DNA of 64,000 nt from Acanthacorydalis orientalis (Eukaryota; Arthropoda; Insecta; Megaloptera; Corydalidae). The stretch spans positions 30,186,103-30,250,102 of the forward strand of contig CM068318.1 of assembly GCA_034766995.1 (NCBI GenBank), in the 5' to 3' direction. Shown here piece by piece: positions 48,385 to 59,202 of this stretch (the stretch's first letter is position 1; each line of letters starts with the position of its first letter). Both the position numbers and the translations under genes were made by a program. The notes below the pieces were generated by a model that was not told the origin of the DNA, did no database searches, and saw nothing but the letters and a program-made list of their open reading frames with translations.

Positions 48385-49649
48385 TATACATGGGAAATTT
48401 AATTTTATGAATAATATAACTTGTGTTTTCAATTTTTTTTATTTTTAAATATGGTCTCTCTGAACTTCAATGCACTTTATCCAGTGAGGCTCCAGTGTTT
48501 TTATGCTATCCCGAAAATCCTTCTATTGCAGGTCTTCAAAATAGAGATTCACTGTTACTATCAGCTCTTCATCTGACAAAAATTACCTGCCACTACGGAA
48601 TTTTTCAAATTTTAGCGACAGATAGAAATCGGACGGAGCCAAATCATAGAGAAAAGGCTGGATGTGGCAGCAAATCCTACTTCAATTTAGCGAGTTTTGC
48701 AATAAATACAACACTTATATGAGGACGTGCATTGCTTGATGGAAACTGATATTTTTTTTGTTAAACGTAGTCTTTTCTCACGAATTGTTTGATCGAGTCG
48801 ACCCAAAGATTTAGTATAATACTCTCTCGTTATCGTATGACTCTTTGGAAAATAGTCAATTAGTAAGATCCTTTTATCTTCTCAAAAAATTGAATCCATA
48901 ACTTTTCTTGCGAATAAAAATGATTTTGATTTTTTTTGGTGGCGGACAATACCATCCTTCCATTATTTTTATTGTTGTTTTGACTCTAGAGTGTAAGGTT
49001 GAATCCAAGTTCACAAATCGCAGGATATAGTCACTCGTATCCCTCTTAAATCGACCCAAACAATCTTGTAAAATTTTGTACTCGAATATGTTTACGATCA
49101 ACTGTCACCAAACGCAGCACCAGTCTTGCCGATAAGTTTTTCATACCTAACTTTTCAGTAAGAATGTGATCGACGTATTCATCTGAGGCACCCACAACCT
49201 TAAGAGTTTCGAACACTTTCAATCACCGATCCTGTAAGACAATATCGTGCACTTTGTGAATGATTTCTTCTACCAATGCTGTTTTCGGACGTCCACTATG
49301 CGGGTTAACTTCTAAGCTTACACGGCCACATTTAAATTCATTTGCCCATTTATTTATAGTTGTATACAAAGGTGCACTATCACCTACTACATTTTTCATT
49401 TCATTAAAGATTTCTGTTGGTGTTACGCCTTTTTTTATAAAAACATTATTACTGAACGATATTGAACTTTATTCATTTCAAACGGCACAAAACGAGATTT
49501 ATTTAAACTGATGTTTGCACTGAACTGCTTAACACATTAATTATAGACTTTGAAGTTATTTATAACATAGATATCACTATATAATACGCCATAAATATTT
49601 AAAACATTACCGTCACTTATATGTTAGTTCACGAACCTTTCAAATCACC

Positions 49650-49657
<8 letters not shown>
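48385..49657 (-). mobile_element. mariner, decayed (family C), minus strand
   Basis: The right end, which is the element 5' end, reads in complement CAGAAGGTGATTTGAAAGGT and sits at a TA. The left end near 48385 (ATACATGGGAAATTTAATTT) is a weak match to it and is inferred. The resulting length of about 1.27 kb is normal for mariner. The transposase between the ends is decayed. It lies entirely between the two inverted family B copies. Confidence 0.75.
48430..49476 (-). pseudogene. mariner transposase pseudogene (family C)
   Basis: From ATG (complement 49474-49476) the minus strand reads MNKVQYRSVIMFL then shifts frame into KKGVTPTEIFNEMKN. Next come INKWANEFKCGRVSLEV and GRPKTALVEEIIHKVHDIVL, the HTH and GRP linker block. 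HILTEKLGMKNLSARLVLRL follows, the second HTH and linker. Catalytic-domain fragments lie nearer 48430, including LYDLAPSDFYLSLKFE, which carries the third Asp. The HTH half is well preserved, while the catalytic half is broken by stops and frameshifts. The plus-strand frame at 48423-48722 is only its shadow. Confidence 0.82.

Positions 49658-49659
<2 letters not shown>

Positions 49660-49697
<38 letters not shown>
49660..49697. repeat. (AT)n microsatellite
   Basis: About 38 bases of AT directly outside the right end of the family C mariner. Confidence 0.93.
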
Positions 49698-49700
<3 letters not shown>

Positions 49701-49824
49701 ATTTTTATAAACATAAAGGGGTATATAAACTTTATTAATGAAATTATTTTATGAAAAAAAATCACACTTCTACACTTTAAGAATTAGAAACACATATTAT
49801 CTCTCCCTCACACGCACGAGTACA

Positions 49825-49886
<62 letters not shown>
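49825..49886. repeat. compound (CA)n(TA)n microsatellite
   Basis: About 16 CA units followed by about 28 bases of TA, then a 10-bp tandem duplication GGTCTATAAA at 49891-49910. Confidence 0.95.
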
Positions 49887-49889
<3 letters not shown>

Positions 49890-49910
49890 AGGTCTATAAA
49901 GGTCTATAAA

Positions 49911-51038
49911 TAATGTATAGGTATTCATATAAACACTCATATGAGAACTGGATTATTATGGACAATATCTTTTATGGGTAATAAACTCTTTAGTGTTGAC
50001 GAACATGTTGCTATGTTGTTGATTATAGATAACTTGGTTGTACAGCTTGTTGCTCGCTGCAAGAATATGTTTCACTCTTAACTTCATATTTTATGAAATT
50101 CTTGAATTTAAGTTCCATAATGGCAAAAAGTTGTACGCAAAGCTTGAACACATAAAAATATTACCAGTTTAGTAACAACTGACACATATATGATATATAG
50201 AAAAACGCTGGGAAATATATAAAATTTTAAATAAAAAAAGTACGTTTTTTATCATTCTTAAAAGTTAAAAAATAATGTTATATTTAGATTAATTTTCAAA
50301 GTTATTCAATTAGTTAAATAAATGTCTGATTAAACATGTATAAATCTATGTTCTAAATGTATGTAATCTTAACTGAAAGTGTTATATATATAAACTGATA
50401 AATTTAACTTAATAAGTAACATTTTATATATCTATTAATAATTTAATTACTATATGAACTGATGAATGAGTAGTTAAGACGTTTGACTGTTAATCTAATG
50501 TACTCTTCATGCGTGAATTTTAATTACATTCTAATTGAATTACTTTCATAGCATTTACAATTGTTATTATTAATAAATGCATTGATTTTTTATTACACTA
50601 TAAATAATAAATACTCTTTTTTTTAAAATAACTCAATATCACGTTTCAATTATTGTTTTCAAAAGGAAAGCGTATTACTAAATGTCTAAGTAAAATTCAA
50701 AAGTCAAAACTTTAGCGTAAGGAACATTGGACGGTTCGATTGGGTAACTTAATAATTTATTAATACTTATATAAACGGTTAATTTAGTATTACGGGTGTT
50801 AATGGGATCCATATTTTATAATGAAAACGCGTAATATGTAAGTAATGAAAAGAAGATCAGCAAGATTCCACGCAATGAAAATTTCGAATTAAATTTTGGC
50901 TATCCTGGAAAAAAAGAATACGCAACTTAAACTTATTTAAATTAACGTGCAGTATCCAGCATGAATCATCATAATTCAATCAATAATTTTTTTCTTTTTA
51001 TGAAAATGATCATTCATTTAAACACAAAATTAGTCATT
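49911..51038. other. AT-rich spacer inside the mariner cluster
   Basis: About 1.1 kb between the family C element and family B copy 2. No gene recognised. Confidence 0.5.
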
Positions 51039-51040
51039 TA

Positions 51041-51962
51041 CGAGGTTAGACAATTAAGTAATGCGACAAAATTCAAAAATCGAGTATATTTAAAAATTAA
51101 GGTACATCGCTGCGATCCCCTTCAAAGTAGTCCCCTCCCGCATCTATACACTTATTCCAGCGAGTTTTCCAGTTTTCGTAACAATTCTGGAACACTTCTT
51201 GTGGGACTTCTCCGAGTACCCTCGTCACAGATTCTTGGATATCTTCAACGGAGTCAAAATGTCGACCTTTGACGAATTTTTTCATATGGGGGAATAGGAA
51301 AAAGTCGCAGGGTGACATGTCCAGTGAATAGGGCGGTTGTGGTAACGTTGCGATGCCTTTAGACGCCAAAAACTGAGAGACACTGAACGCACTGTGACAG
51401 GGAGCATTGTCGTGATGCAGAACCCAAGTCTTCGCGATTTCTGGACGCACTCTGAGCACCCTTTTTCGTAATTTTTCGAGCACATTGCGGTAGAATACTT
51501 AATTTACGGTTTGTCCAGGTGGTACGAACTCTTTGTGAACCACCCCTTTGCTGTCGAAGAAGCAAATCAACTTGGTTTTCACTTTGGACTTGCTCATTCT
51601 CGCCTTCTTTGGCCTTGGTGCTCCAGGGGACAGCCACTGTTGGCTTTGTCGTTTAGTTTCGGGATCATATTGAAAGAACCAAGTTTCATCACCAGTAATA
51701 ACTCGATCGAGAAGAGTAGGATCACTTTCAACCTGCTCGAGACAATCTTGAGCGATGTTCATTCGGTGGGCTTCGTGACATGCACTACTCGCGCATTGTT
51801 ACAAAACACTAAACAGCTGGCGAAGAAATGATCGTATGAGGGTGGTCAAGGGCTCAATCTAGAGAGTATGGATCTGCTATTACGGTGGCGGAGTTACAGG
51901 TTCGCAGTGTTACCACAGGCCGAGAAAAAAAATCGGTCGCATTACTTAATTGTCTGACCTCG
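51041..51962 (-). mobile_element. non-autonomous mariner, family B copy 2 (inverted)
   Basis: A 922-bp minus-strand copy with both 27-bp terminal repeats (left CGAGGTTAGACAATTAAGTA..., one mismatch to the right) and the TA target duplication at 51039-51040 and 51963-51964. Same internal deletion and nearly the same sequence as copy 1, so both descend from an already deleted source. Copies 1 and 2 face each other in inverted orientation across 2.7 kb. Confidence 0.95.
51097..51762 (-). pseudogene. mariner transposase, catalytic half, single nonsense codon
   Basis: Collinear with the intact 221-codon frame of copy 1, with no indel. Start codon at complement 51760-51762. Codon 88 is TAA (complement 51499-51501) where copy 1 has CAA (Gln, in GQTVNQVFY), a single C-to-T change that splits the frame between the first and second catalytic aspartates. 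The triad blocks GDETWFFQYD, HHDNAPCHSAF and SPCDFFLFP are otherwise intact. Only a handful of residues differ (for example DPETK versus DLETK, and IQESV versus IQKSV). Confidence 0.92.
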
Positions 51963-52132
51963 TATAATATGTTTTTGAAAGTATATGTAGTCTTTGAAAC
52001 AATTATCTTAAGAACTTGAACAATTCAGAAGTGGAGTAGTGAATTTTTTAGTCGTATTATTTATTATTGGTACCCTTATCGCCAAATTTTCTATCTAAGT
52101 GAAACTAATTTTCAATAAGTGTCCATAAAATG

Positions 52133-52473
52133 TTAGAGTGGTAGGAAAATAATTGAGATTTTTCTTTCCTAACATTAATTTTTTTCATTCAAAGTGTCAT
52201 TTCATCGTCTTCATGTTATTATCATTTTTAAGTGCATTTTTCGGTCTGCATTTTGGTAACATCGATTTTAGTTTTATTAATAATTTTATTTCAAATTGGA
52301 ATATTGAATTAAAGATAGAAAATAAACATATAAGAGCGTTTTTTGTATGTGTTCAAAACATGGTAAAGCAGTAGAAACTGCTCCTACACTAAGCAATATT
52401 TTTGGTCTGGGTACTGTTAACTAAGCAATACTTATGGTGTGGGTACTGTTAAGTAATGTACAGTGCAATGATG
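52133..52473 (+). mobile_element. family A mariner deletion copy 4 (3'-truncated)
   Basis: Left repeat GTAGGAAAATAATTGAGATT, then the family leader (GTGTCATTTCATCG, TTTTGGTAACATCGATTTTAG) and the decayed HTH start. Sequence stops matching after about 52473 and there is no right repeat. Within it about 35 bases are duplicated in tandem (CTAAGCAATA...GGGTACTGTTAA at 52388 and 52422). Confidence 0.8.
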
Positions 52474-52474
52474 A

Positions 52475-53475
52475 TCAATTAATTGATAGTTTCAAATACT
52501 ATTCCAGATTAAAATTTAAAAAAAATAGACTAACAGTAAGTTTTAAAAGCAAAGAATAATCTCGAGATCTTATTAAACATTGCAATTTATAGATGAACAA
52601 AAGTTTATCAAACAAACATATAATTCTTTATGATGGAAGTTAAACAATATGGTATATTTTTTATTTAAAAAAAATCAATTATTCTTATAAAAAAGTATTA
52701 ATATTTAATGTATCTTTACAGTAATAATACACACTTTTTTTCAAAATAAATGAAAGTATAAATTTTACATACTTTTATAAATTATTTATCATCGATTAGC
52801 CAATGTCTATTCCTTATACAGAATTGGTAAAAATACTAATAACAGATATCGTTTTTTATTAGATGTTCTAATTAAATACTTAGTTTGCTCATATAATCAT
52901 CAAGTAGTTATAATTTATTTAAAAATTTTTTAACAAAAACTATAAATTATATATATATATATATGTATATATTTAGTGTACGAAGGGTCTGTTGATACAG
53001 TATAAACGAGTAATGGACGTATTTATAATGTAAAACAATCCTTATGAGTGATTGAACGAAGAGGGCCACTTGCTGATAAACCAATGCGTCATTAGTATAA
53101 ATCCAAGCTTATAAAACTTATCATACATTAACCATATAAAACTAATGACTCGAATAGTGGAATAAGTGGACTATATAACTTCTAAATTAACATAAAATAT
53201 ATATGTATATATATAATTCAAAAACACATTATCTTACACCAAGTTATATTAAATTTTATAAACTATTCAAAAAAATTCTTAATATAAAATAATTTTTTTA
53301 TATATTAAAATATTTTATTGAGAATTAAAAGATATCCTTTTAGTAAAAAGTATCATATTGAAAAAATATATAAAATATTTAGTTGTTTAATATCTTTGAG
53401 ACCAGAATAACAAACTTGTGTATTTTATGTACATTTAAACAATATTTAACATATATTAAAAATTTATATAATAAA
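52475..53475. other. AT-rich spacer
   Basis: Short AT tracts at 52949-52966 and 53193-53215. No gene or element recognised. Confidence 0.5.
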
Positions 53476-53478
53476 TCT

Positions 53479-53572
53479 ATATATATATATATATATACAT
53501 ATATTCATACATATATATACAAACACACACACACATATATATATATATGTGTGTGTGTATGTGTCTGTGTGT
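53479..53572. repeat. (AT)n then perfect (AC)n(AT)n(GT)n palindrome
   Basis: A TA tract (53479-53498) is followed by CATA-type units and then by a perfect 36-bp palindrome at 53523-53558: about five CA units, about seven AT units and five TG units, mirror-symmetric about 53540.5. It is both a cruciform and a Z-DNA candidate. Confidence 0.92.
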
Positions 53573-53573
53573 A

Positions 53574-53866
53574 AACAGCGGACTATTTACATTTACTTTT
53601 CAAATTGATGTTATGTATATTACATAAACACGTATAACATATGAGACTTTAATTTTCATCTTTTAGAATCTACTATGCCCTACACATACCATATGACGTT
53701 CCAGAGCTCTTCATATTGCAAGTAATTTATTATTGCTTGTAACATAAGTCCATTTTTGAGACATTTTCGTATATAATGAGCTTTTGTAGACAAGTAGTTG
53801 CTTTACTTTTTTTTATTTTTTTATATTAATTTTATGTTTAAGAAAACGAAGCATATTATTATTATA
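53574..53866. other. spacer
   Basis: No gene or element recognised. Confidence 0.4.
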
Positions 53867-54408
53867 TTAGGTTAGTAGGAAAATAATTACGGTTTTTATT
53901 TTCCGAATTCTAACCGTAATTAAAGTGTTATTTCATCGTGTTAATGTTAACATCATATTAAAATGCTTTTTCAGTCTGTATTTTGGTAACATCGACTTTG
54001 GTTTATTATTAATTTTGGTTCAAATTGGACTATTGTATTAAAGATAGAAAATAAGTAAATATGAGCAATAGTTTTGTATGAGTTCAAAACGGGTAGTAAA
54101 ACAGCACAAATTGCTTGTGAACTAAACGAAGCTTTTGGTGTGGGTGTTGTTAAGGAATGAACGGTGTAATGGTGGTTCCAAAAATTTCGTTTTCTGGAAG
54201 ATGAAGAAGGTCGCGGGTATCCTTCTTCAATTCATAACGACCATCTGAAGACGTTACTAAATCAGAACCACGCACCACAATTCCGGAGCTTGCACAAAAG
54301 ATAGGCGTTAGTCAACCAACAGTTCTGACCACTCAAAACTACTTAAATTAAAAAAGTGTATAGAGGTTGAAAGTCATAAACAACAATTATTTTTCTATCA
54401 ACTAAATA
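53867..54408 (+). mobile_element. family A mariner deletion copy 5 (both ends present)
   Basis: The best-preserved family A member, 542 bp. The left repeat is TTAGGTTAGTAGGAAAATAA... and the right repeat its complement with a few changes (ATTTTTCTATCAACTAA). Between them the HTH-coding region reads YEFKTGSKTAQIACELNEAF then GVGVVKE and WWFQKF with a few stops. GRGYPSSIHNDHLKT and LAQKIGVSQPTV-like segments follow. A direct jump at about 54345 (ACTTAAATTAAAAAAG) leads to the 3' end, skipping the whole catalytic domain. Confidence 0.88.
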
Positions 54409-54409
54409 G

Positions 54410-55195
54410 TTTCAAATATTGAAAGAACCAGTAATAAATTAAAAATATGTATTATTGTCAAAAATAATTAGTGTACATTAAATCTAAGCTATGAAAAGAA
54501 AAAACAAATGTATAACGAAATATCAAAACAAAGTTTTGTAGATAGGATTTTATTATTATTAACACGAGAATTTTCTTACAAAAACAAATTTGTATAATAT
54601 AAGTATCATTTAATAATTGATTGCTCTCAAAATTAAAAATCATACTAGTAAGTACTGTTAAAAAGGTTAAAATGCACACAGAACAAATTAAATTATAGAG
54701 TACAATGAAAAAATTTTCTATCAGCCTTCCCGCATTTCTAATTTTTGAATAACGATATTTTTTGGACATAATATTCTAGAATTGTTTACAAATTCATACA
54801 ATTTTATTAAATTCAAACATCTTCAATAAAATGATAGGGATTATTTCTTATCATTTAAGGAGAATACCTTGAGGATGAATATAATTGCATAAAAATAATT
54901 TAAATTTATTTTACTTGTTTTCTTGAATAATAATAATAATATTAAAATTCAAATAACTTAAAAATAACTGCGCCTATATAAAAAGAAATATTTTTTTTAT
55001 TTAAAATATATGATTTTATGTTTATATATATATATATATAATAAAGTGAATATTTAAGTAATTAGTACAGTTTTATATATTTAAACAAATGATAGTATAA
55101 ACTGTTAATTAAATAAATTCTGAAAACTAACACTTCTCTAATTCATTCATTGCAACAGTAAATCAAATCATTCCCTCATAACATAAAAGAAAGAT
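54410..55195. other. AT-rich spacer
   Basis: A short AT tract lies at 55023-55041. The 103-codon minus-strand frame at 54458-54769 has AT-noise composition and no family features. No gene called. Confidence 0.5.
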
Positions 55196-55199
55196 ATCA

Positions 55200-55560
55200 A
55201 AGAGAAATGTTACGACCCTCTAATTCAGCCTCGTTTGTACGAATATATGTGTACACATCCGCAAATATACATAGAGAAAGTCATAACCCTGCTCGCACAC
55301 TTACACATGTGAACGTGCACACAAATTTATATAATATAAAACTCGTACTACATGTGCTCATGTTGAGGCTATTAACTCCGTTTTAATATTCATTACAGCC
55401 TTCTTTCAGCTCGTGGTTCGTGTCCAGGGGGTAAAGGTAATTACAAGGGGTGAAAATGAGATCAAGATAATCCCATATCACTCCTACGCGTACACTCATA
55501 CTACTCATACACGAACTATTTTCAAGGGTTGTTGTGTACTAGATACAACACTGTTGTAAA
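55200..55560. other. GC-elevated unique island
   Basis: About 360 bases of more balanced composition (CCTGCTCGCACACTTACAC, GTGTCCAGGGGGTAAAGG) just left of a long AT array. No coding signature. Candidate conserved non-coding element. Confidence 0.35.
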
Positions 55561-55658
55561 TGAAAAACTGCTTTCGATGTTTTGAAACGATCTTCATGTA
55601 ATTTGTAATGTTTCGGTTTAAATTATGAAAGCAACTCGAAATGAAAATTTACACACTA

Positions 55659-55701
<43 letters not shown>

Positions 55702-55730
55702 CATATATATATATACATACATATATATAC

Positions 55731-55764
<34 letters not shown>

Positions 55765-55768
55765 ATAC

Positions 55769-55814
<46 letters not shown>

Positions 55815-55836
55815 ATATATATACATGTATACATAT

Positions 55837-55889
<53 letters not shown>
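55659..55889. repeat. 230-bp complex (AT)n array
   Basis: TA repeat with many TACATA variants, bounded by ACTAGT on the left and ACTAGA on the right, so the whole array is close to palindromic. Long frames on both strands are artefacts of the repeat. Confidence 0.96.
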
Positions 55890-55890
<1 letters not shown>

Positions 55891-55894
55891 TAGA

Positions 55895-56370
55895 GTATAT
55901 AATACAAATAAATTAGTATTAAGTATATGGTGCATTTTGCTATCCAAGTGATGAGTAAAAAATCTTTTAACGGAAAACTTACGTTATTATTCGAAAGTCT
56001 CTTTAATTCAAAATATTATGAGTATTGAGGTATATTATATTAATTTATAAGTATGAATATTCGAGAATTATGTTCAATTGAGTACATAATCATATTCTAA
56101 TGCTGTTTTATTTATGCAGTTGTTTATAAATTTAATATATATTTCAATAATAAATTTATGAAATGAAATTTAAAACGAGTGATTTACTTCAAAAATGAAT
56201 ATTTTAAAAAATCAGAGAAATATATAAGAATTGCCATTAGGATTTTTTTAAAAATCTATATAAAAAGAAGTGATTTTAGATTTTCTTCAATTAATTTAAT
56301 ATATAATTATATTTGCAATATTTTGTACCTGTAATACATATTGGTATGTTATCCTGAGGGTCAAATTACT
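55895..56370. other. AT-rich spacer
   Basis: No gene or element recognised. Confidence 0.5.
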
Positions 56371-56378
56371 TTCAGGCA

Positions 56379-56504
56379 CAGATGAATGTCTATTTTTAAG
56401 GACTGATTTCGGTAGGCATGTCGGCTCTATGTGGGTTTGAAGCTTTGAAACCCATCTAAAATGACACATTTACCGACGACAGTCCCAAAAGAAACATTCA
56501 GCTG
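56379..56504. repeat. 126-nt imperfect hairpin (pre-miRNA-like or fold-back element)
   Basis: Two arms of about 60 bases are imperfect complements. Left-arm blocks TGAATGT, GGACTG, TCGGTA and TGGGTTT face right-arm ACATTCA, CAGTCC, TACCGA and AAACCCA in the correct order, with small internal loops and an AAGCTT apex. By eye about 70% of positions pair. The segment is GC-richer than its flanks and has no open frame. It could be a long microRNA precursor, an hpRNA-type locus or the relic of a fold-back transposon. The strand of transcription, if any, is unknown. Confidence 0.5.
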
Positions 56505-56509
56505 ATCTT

Positions 56510-57430
56510 AAATAAAGAAGACCCACAGAACAACGTAATTTAATATATGATAGAAAATATTTTAAAACATCTTGTTTCATCAAATATTTTTTTACATACC
56601 AATTTAAAAATAACTTTCTTAGTATTTAAGATTACAAAAAAATCATTGAAAATAGGAAAATGTTATTCATTAATTAATATTGTACAATTTTCGGATTAAT
56701 TATATGTATAATGTAAAAAAATACTAAATCATTCTAAAATAAACAAAATCTTTTTATAATTTTTTAACTCCATGACAAACCTCGCAAATAGTTTTTAATT
56801 AATAATGAATTATTTATTTTTATTTAAAAAGAACTATTTATATTGTTTGTAGTACAAGGAAAAAATCATGTATGACCATGAATTCAGTAATAAAGTTTTT
56901 TTATCGGAAAAATTTGACAGTCTCTAAATGAATTTTCAGAAATATTTTTTTTGCTTATCAAACTATATTTTCAATGATGAAAATTATTCAATAATTGATT
57001 ATTTATCATTATTGTTTGTTCCATATTCCTTATTCGATTCTAACATTATTCTCAAAGCTTCAAGGCACAAAACATCTATATAATCAACTCTCTGAGAATA
57101 ATGGCATCCACTTCTAAATTCGCATAAGTAATAATAAAAAAATGAGGGTTGTATATGTACACAACCGCAAGAGTTTACGTAAAATTACGTTGGGTTAGAG
57201 AAGTGAAAATCTTTTAAGTTGTTTAAAAAAAATACAATTTCATCTTTTCAGATAGGGTCAGAAATTTTTTTCGAACTCTCTGGGCTTCGCTCTTCCGTCG
57301 CTAAACGTTTTCTGTGGTTTCTTATATATATCACAACAGTTTTTTTTTCTGGGCATTATGAATTTTGGAGATGTTGACAAATTTAATAGCTTTATTTCTG
57401 AAAATATTTACAAATTAAAAAAAAATGTGT
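56510..57430. other. AT-rich spacer
   Basis: No gene recognised. A small GC patch (TCTGGGCTTCGCTCTTCCG at 57280-57300) stands out but is unassigned. Confidence 0.5.
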
Positions 57431-57434
57431 TCTT

Positions 57435-58078
57435 ACAGAGTTTTGATATTAGTTTTATTCGGATACAGTGTTTTATTCCGATATCTTAGTTTTTATTAAT
57501 TTTTTGATACATTTACTTTTTGATGCAGACAACGTAAAAATCGATATTGAAATTTGTAAGATCTTAACTTTTAATCTAATTAACGGATTTTAACAAATGA
57601 AGCATTTTTACGTTCCGAAGTCGTTAAGCTGTTGAATACTTTTAATTCGATGGAAACCAATTGAACAGCATTTGGTAAGACTCAATCTGCGTTACAGCAT
57701 TTGGTAACGCTCTCACCACTAAGACGACACCCTACTAAATGTAATGGGGATTTTCTACAGAGTTTTGAAAGCTCTATCTGCAGATATTTTAGTTTTTATC
57801 GTACGGTAAAAGGTTTTTGAGATATTTACCTTTTAATGATGACAACGTGAAAATTAATGGTCAAATTTACAAGGTTATAACTTTTAATCTAATTAACAGA
57901 TTTTAATAAATGAAGCATTATTAGGTTTCAAAATCTTTTAGCTGTTGAAACTTTTAATCCGATGTGCATCGGTTGAACGGTTGCGGCGTACTGAGTGTGA
58001 ACCTGTATTACAGTATTTGGTAACGCTCCTGGTAACGCTCCCAACGCTAACATGACACCCCGCTAAATGAAATTATAG
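57435..58078. repeat. diverged tandem duplication, about 325-bp units
   Basis: Unit 1 (57435-57746) and unit 2 (57757-58078) run in parallel. Both begin ACAGAGTTTTGA, share ATATTTTAGTTTTTA-like sequence, AACTTTTAATCTAATTAACR and AATGAAGCATT, then TTTGGTAACGCTC, and end GACACCC(Y)RCTAAATG. They differ by many substitutions and small indels, so the duplication is old. The unit is not a transposon type I recognise; it may be a fragment of a dispersed repeat or satellite. Confidence 0.8.
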
Positions 58079-58079
58079 A

Positions 58080-58792
58080 CGTACTTCTATGTCAAAAAAT
58101 TATCAATTAATTACTATTCTTATCAAAAAGAAGATGGTTTGTGGGATGAGTGAAAAATTCTATATTGAAATTATATAATTGCTCATTTTACGGATTAGAA
58201 TTTGTAACAAATAATATAAAAAGACATTTTCTAATTAGTTATATATATATATAACACAATTTTTTCTAAAATAAATATTTATTACCTTAATGTTTCCAAA
58301 TAAGTCGTACTGAATCGTTCAAATCATAAATCATTTTTTTGACAAGAAGGTTTTAATAAAATCAAAAAATTAATTTGTGCAAAGTTCCGACGAGTTATAT
58401 GTAATTAATCTAAATATACTGCATTTTCACATATTGATAAATCTACTCAACATAATTAAAATTAAAGTATTACTAATACTCTAATACAAAAATACATTCT
58501 TTTATTGCATCTGAATTCTCCATATTGCAATATTTTATATTTCCAAACAACTGAAATCAAACTCAAAATAAAAAAAATAAGACAATATGAAAGTGTAAAG
58601 AATAGCCTAACATAATTTAAACGAAACTACTATTTTTTTGAATGATAGTGATCTTTGAAATAAATCTCAATCATTTATAGGATATTCTTTGTTCGCCCGA
58701 AAAGTTTTCATTACAATAGTATTTGTATTTTTATCTAAAGAAAGAATATTATCTTATGCACAACTGATTAATATCCATTGGTATGTATGAGC

Positions 58793-58795
<3 letters not shown>
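58080..58795. other. AT-rich spacer
   Basis: No gene or element recognised. Confidence 0.5.
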
Positions 58796-58857
<62 letters not shown>

Positions 58858-58858
58858 C

Positions 58859-58893
<35 letters not shown>
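58796..58893. repeat. (AT)n microsatellite
   Basis: About 98 bases of AT with TATG and TACG variants in the middle. Confidence 0.95.
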
Positions 58894-58895
<2 letters not shown>

Positions 58896-59056
58896 TAAAG
58901 ATAGATATATGCACATTTGTACTAAATTAAATTTCACAAGTTATTTACAGTATTAATGAACTAAATACATTATAACATAATTACCTTAATAGCCTGACTG
59001 CAAAAGTTGAAGCTGAATAAATAATATTTTCGAACTTGAACAAAGTTAATATAGAT

Positions 59057-59063
59057 GTGTGTG

Positions 59064-59108
<45 letters not shown>
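59057..59108. repeat. (TG)n(TA)n microsatellite
   Basis: Short TG lead-in followed by about 45 bases of AT with one TATG variant. Confidence 0.93.
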
Positions 59109-59110
<2 letters not shown>

Positions 59111-59150
59111 TTAATTTACTGGAAGGTTCACTTTTTTATACATGTATTAG

Positions 59151-59154
<4 letters not shown>

Positions 59155-59198
<44 letters not shown>
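59155..59198. repeat. (AT)n microsatellite
   Basis: About 44 bases of AT. Confidence 0.95.

Positions 59199-59199
<1 letters not shown>

Positions 59200-59202
<3 letters not shown>

Noticed and set aside
48423..48722. 99-codon plus-strand frame
   Set aside because: It is the antisense shadow of the family C mariner transposase, which reads clearly on the minus strand.
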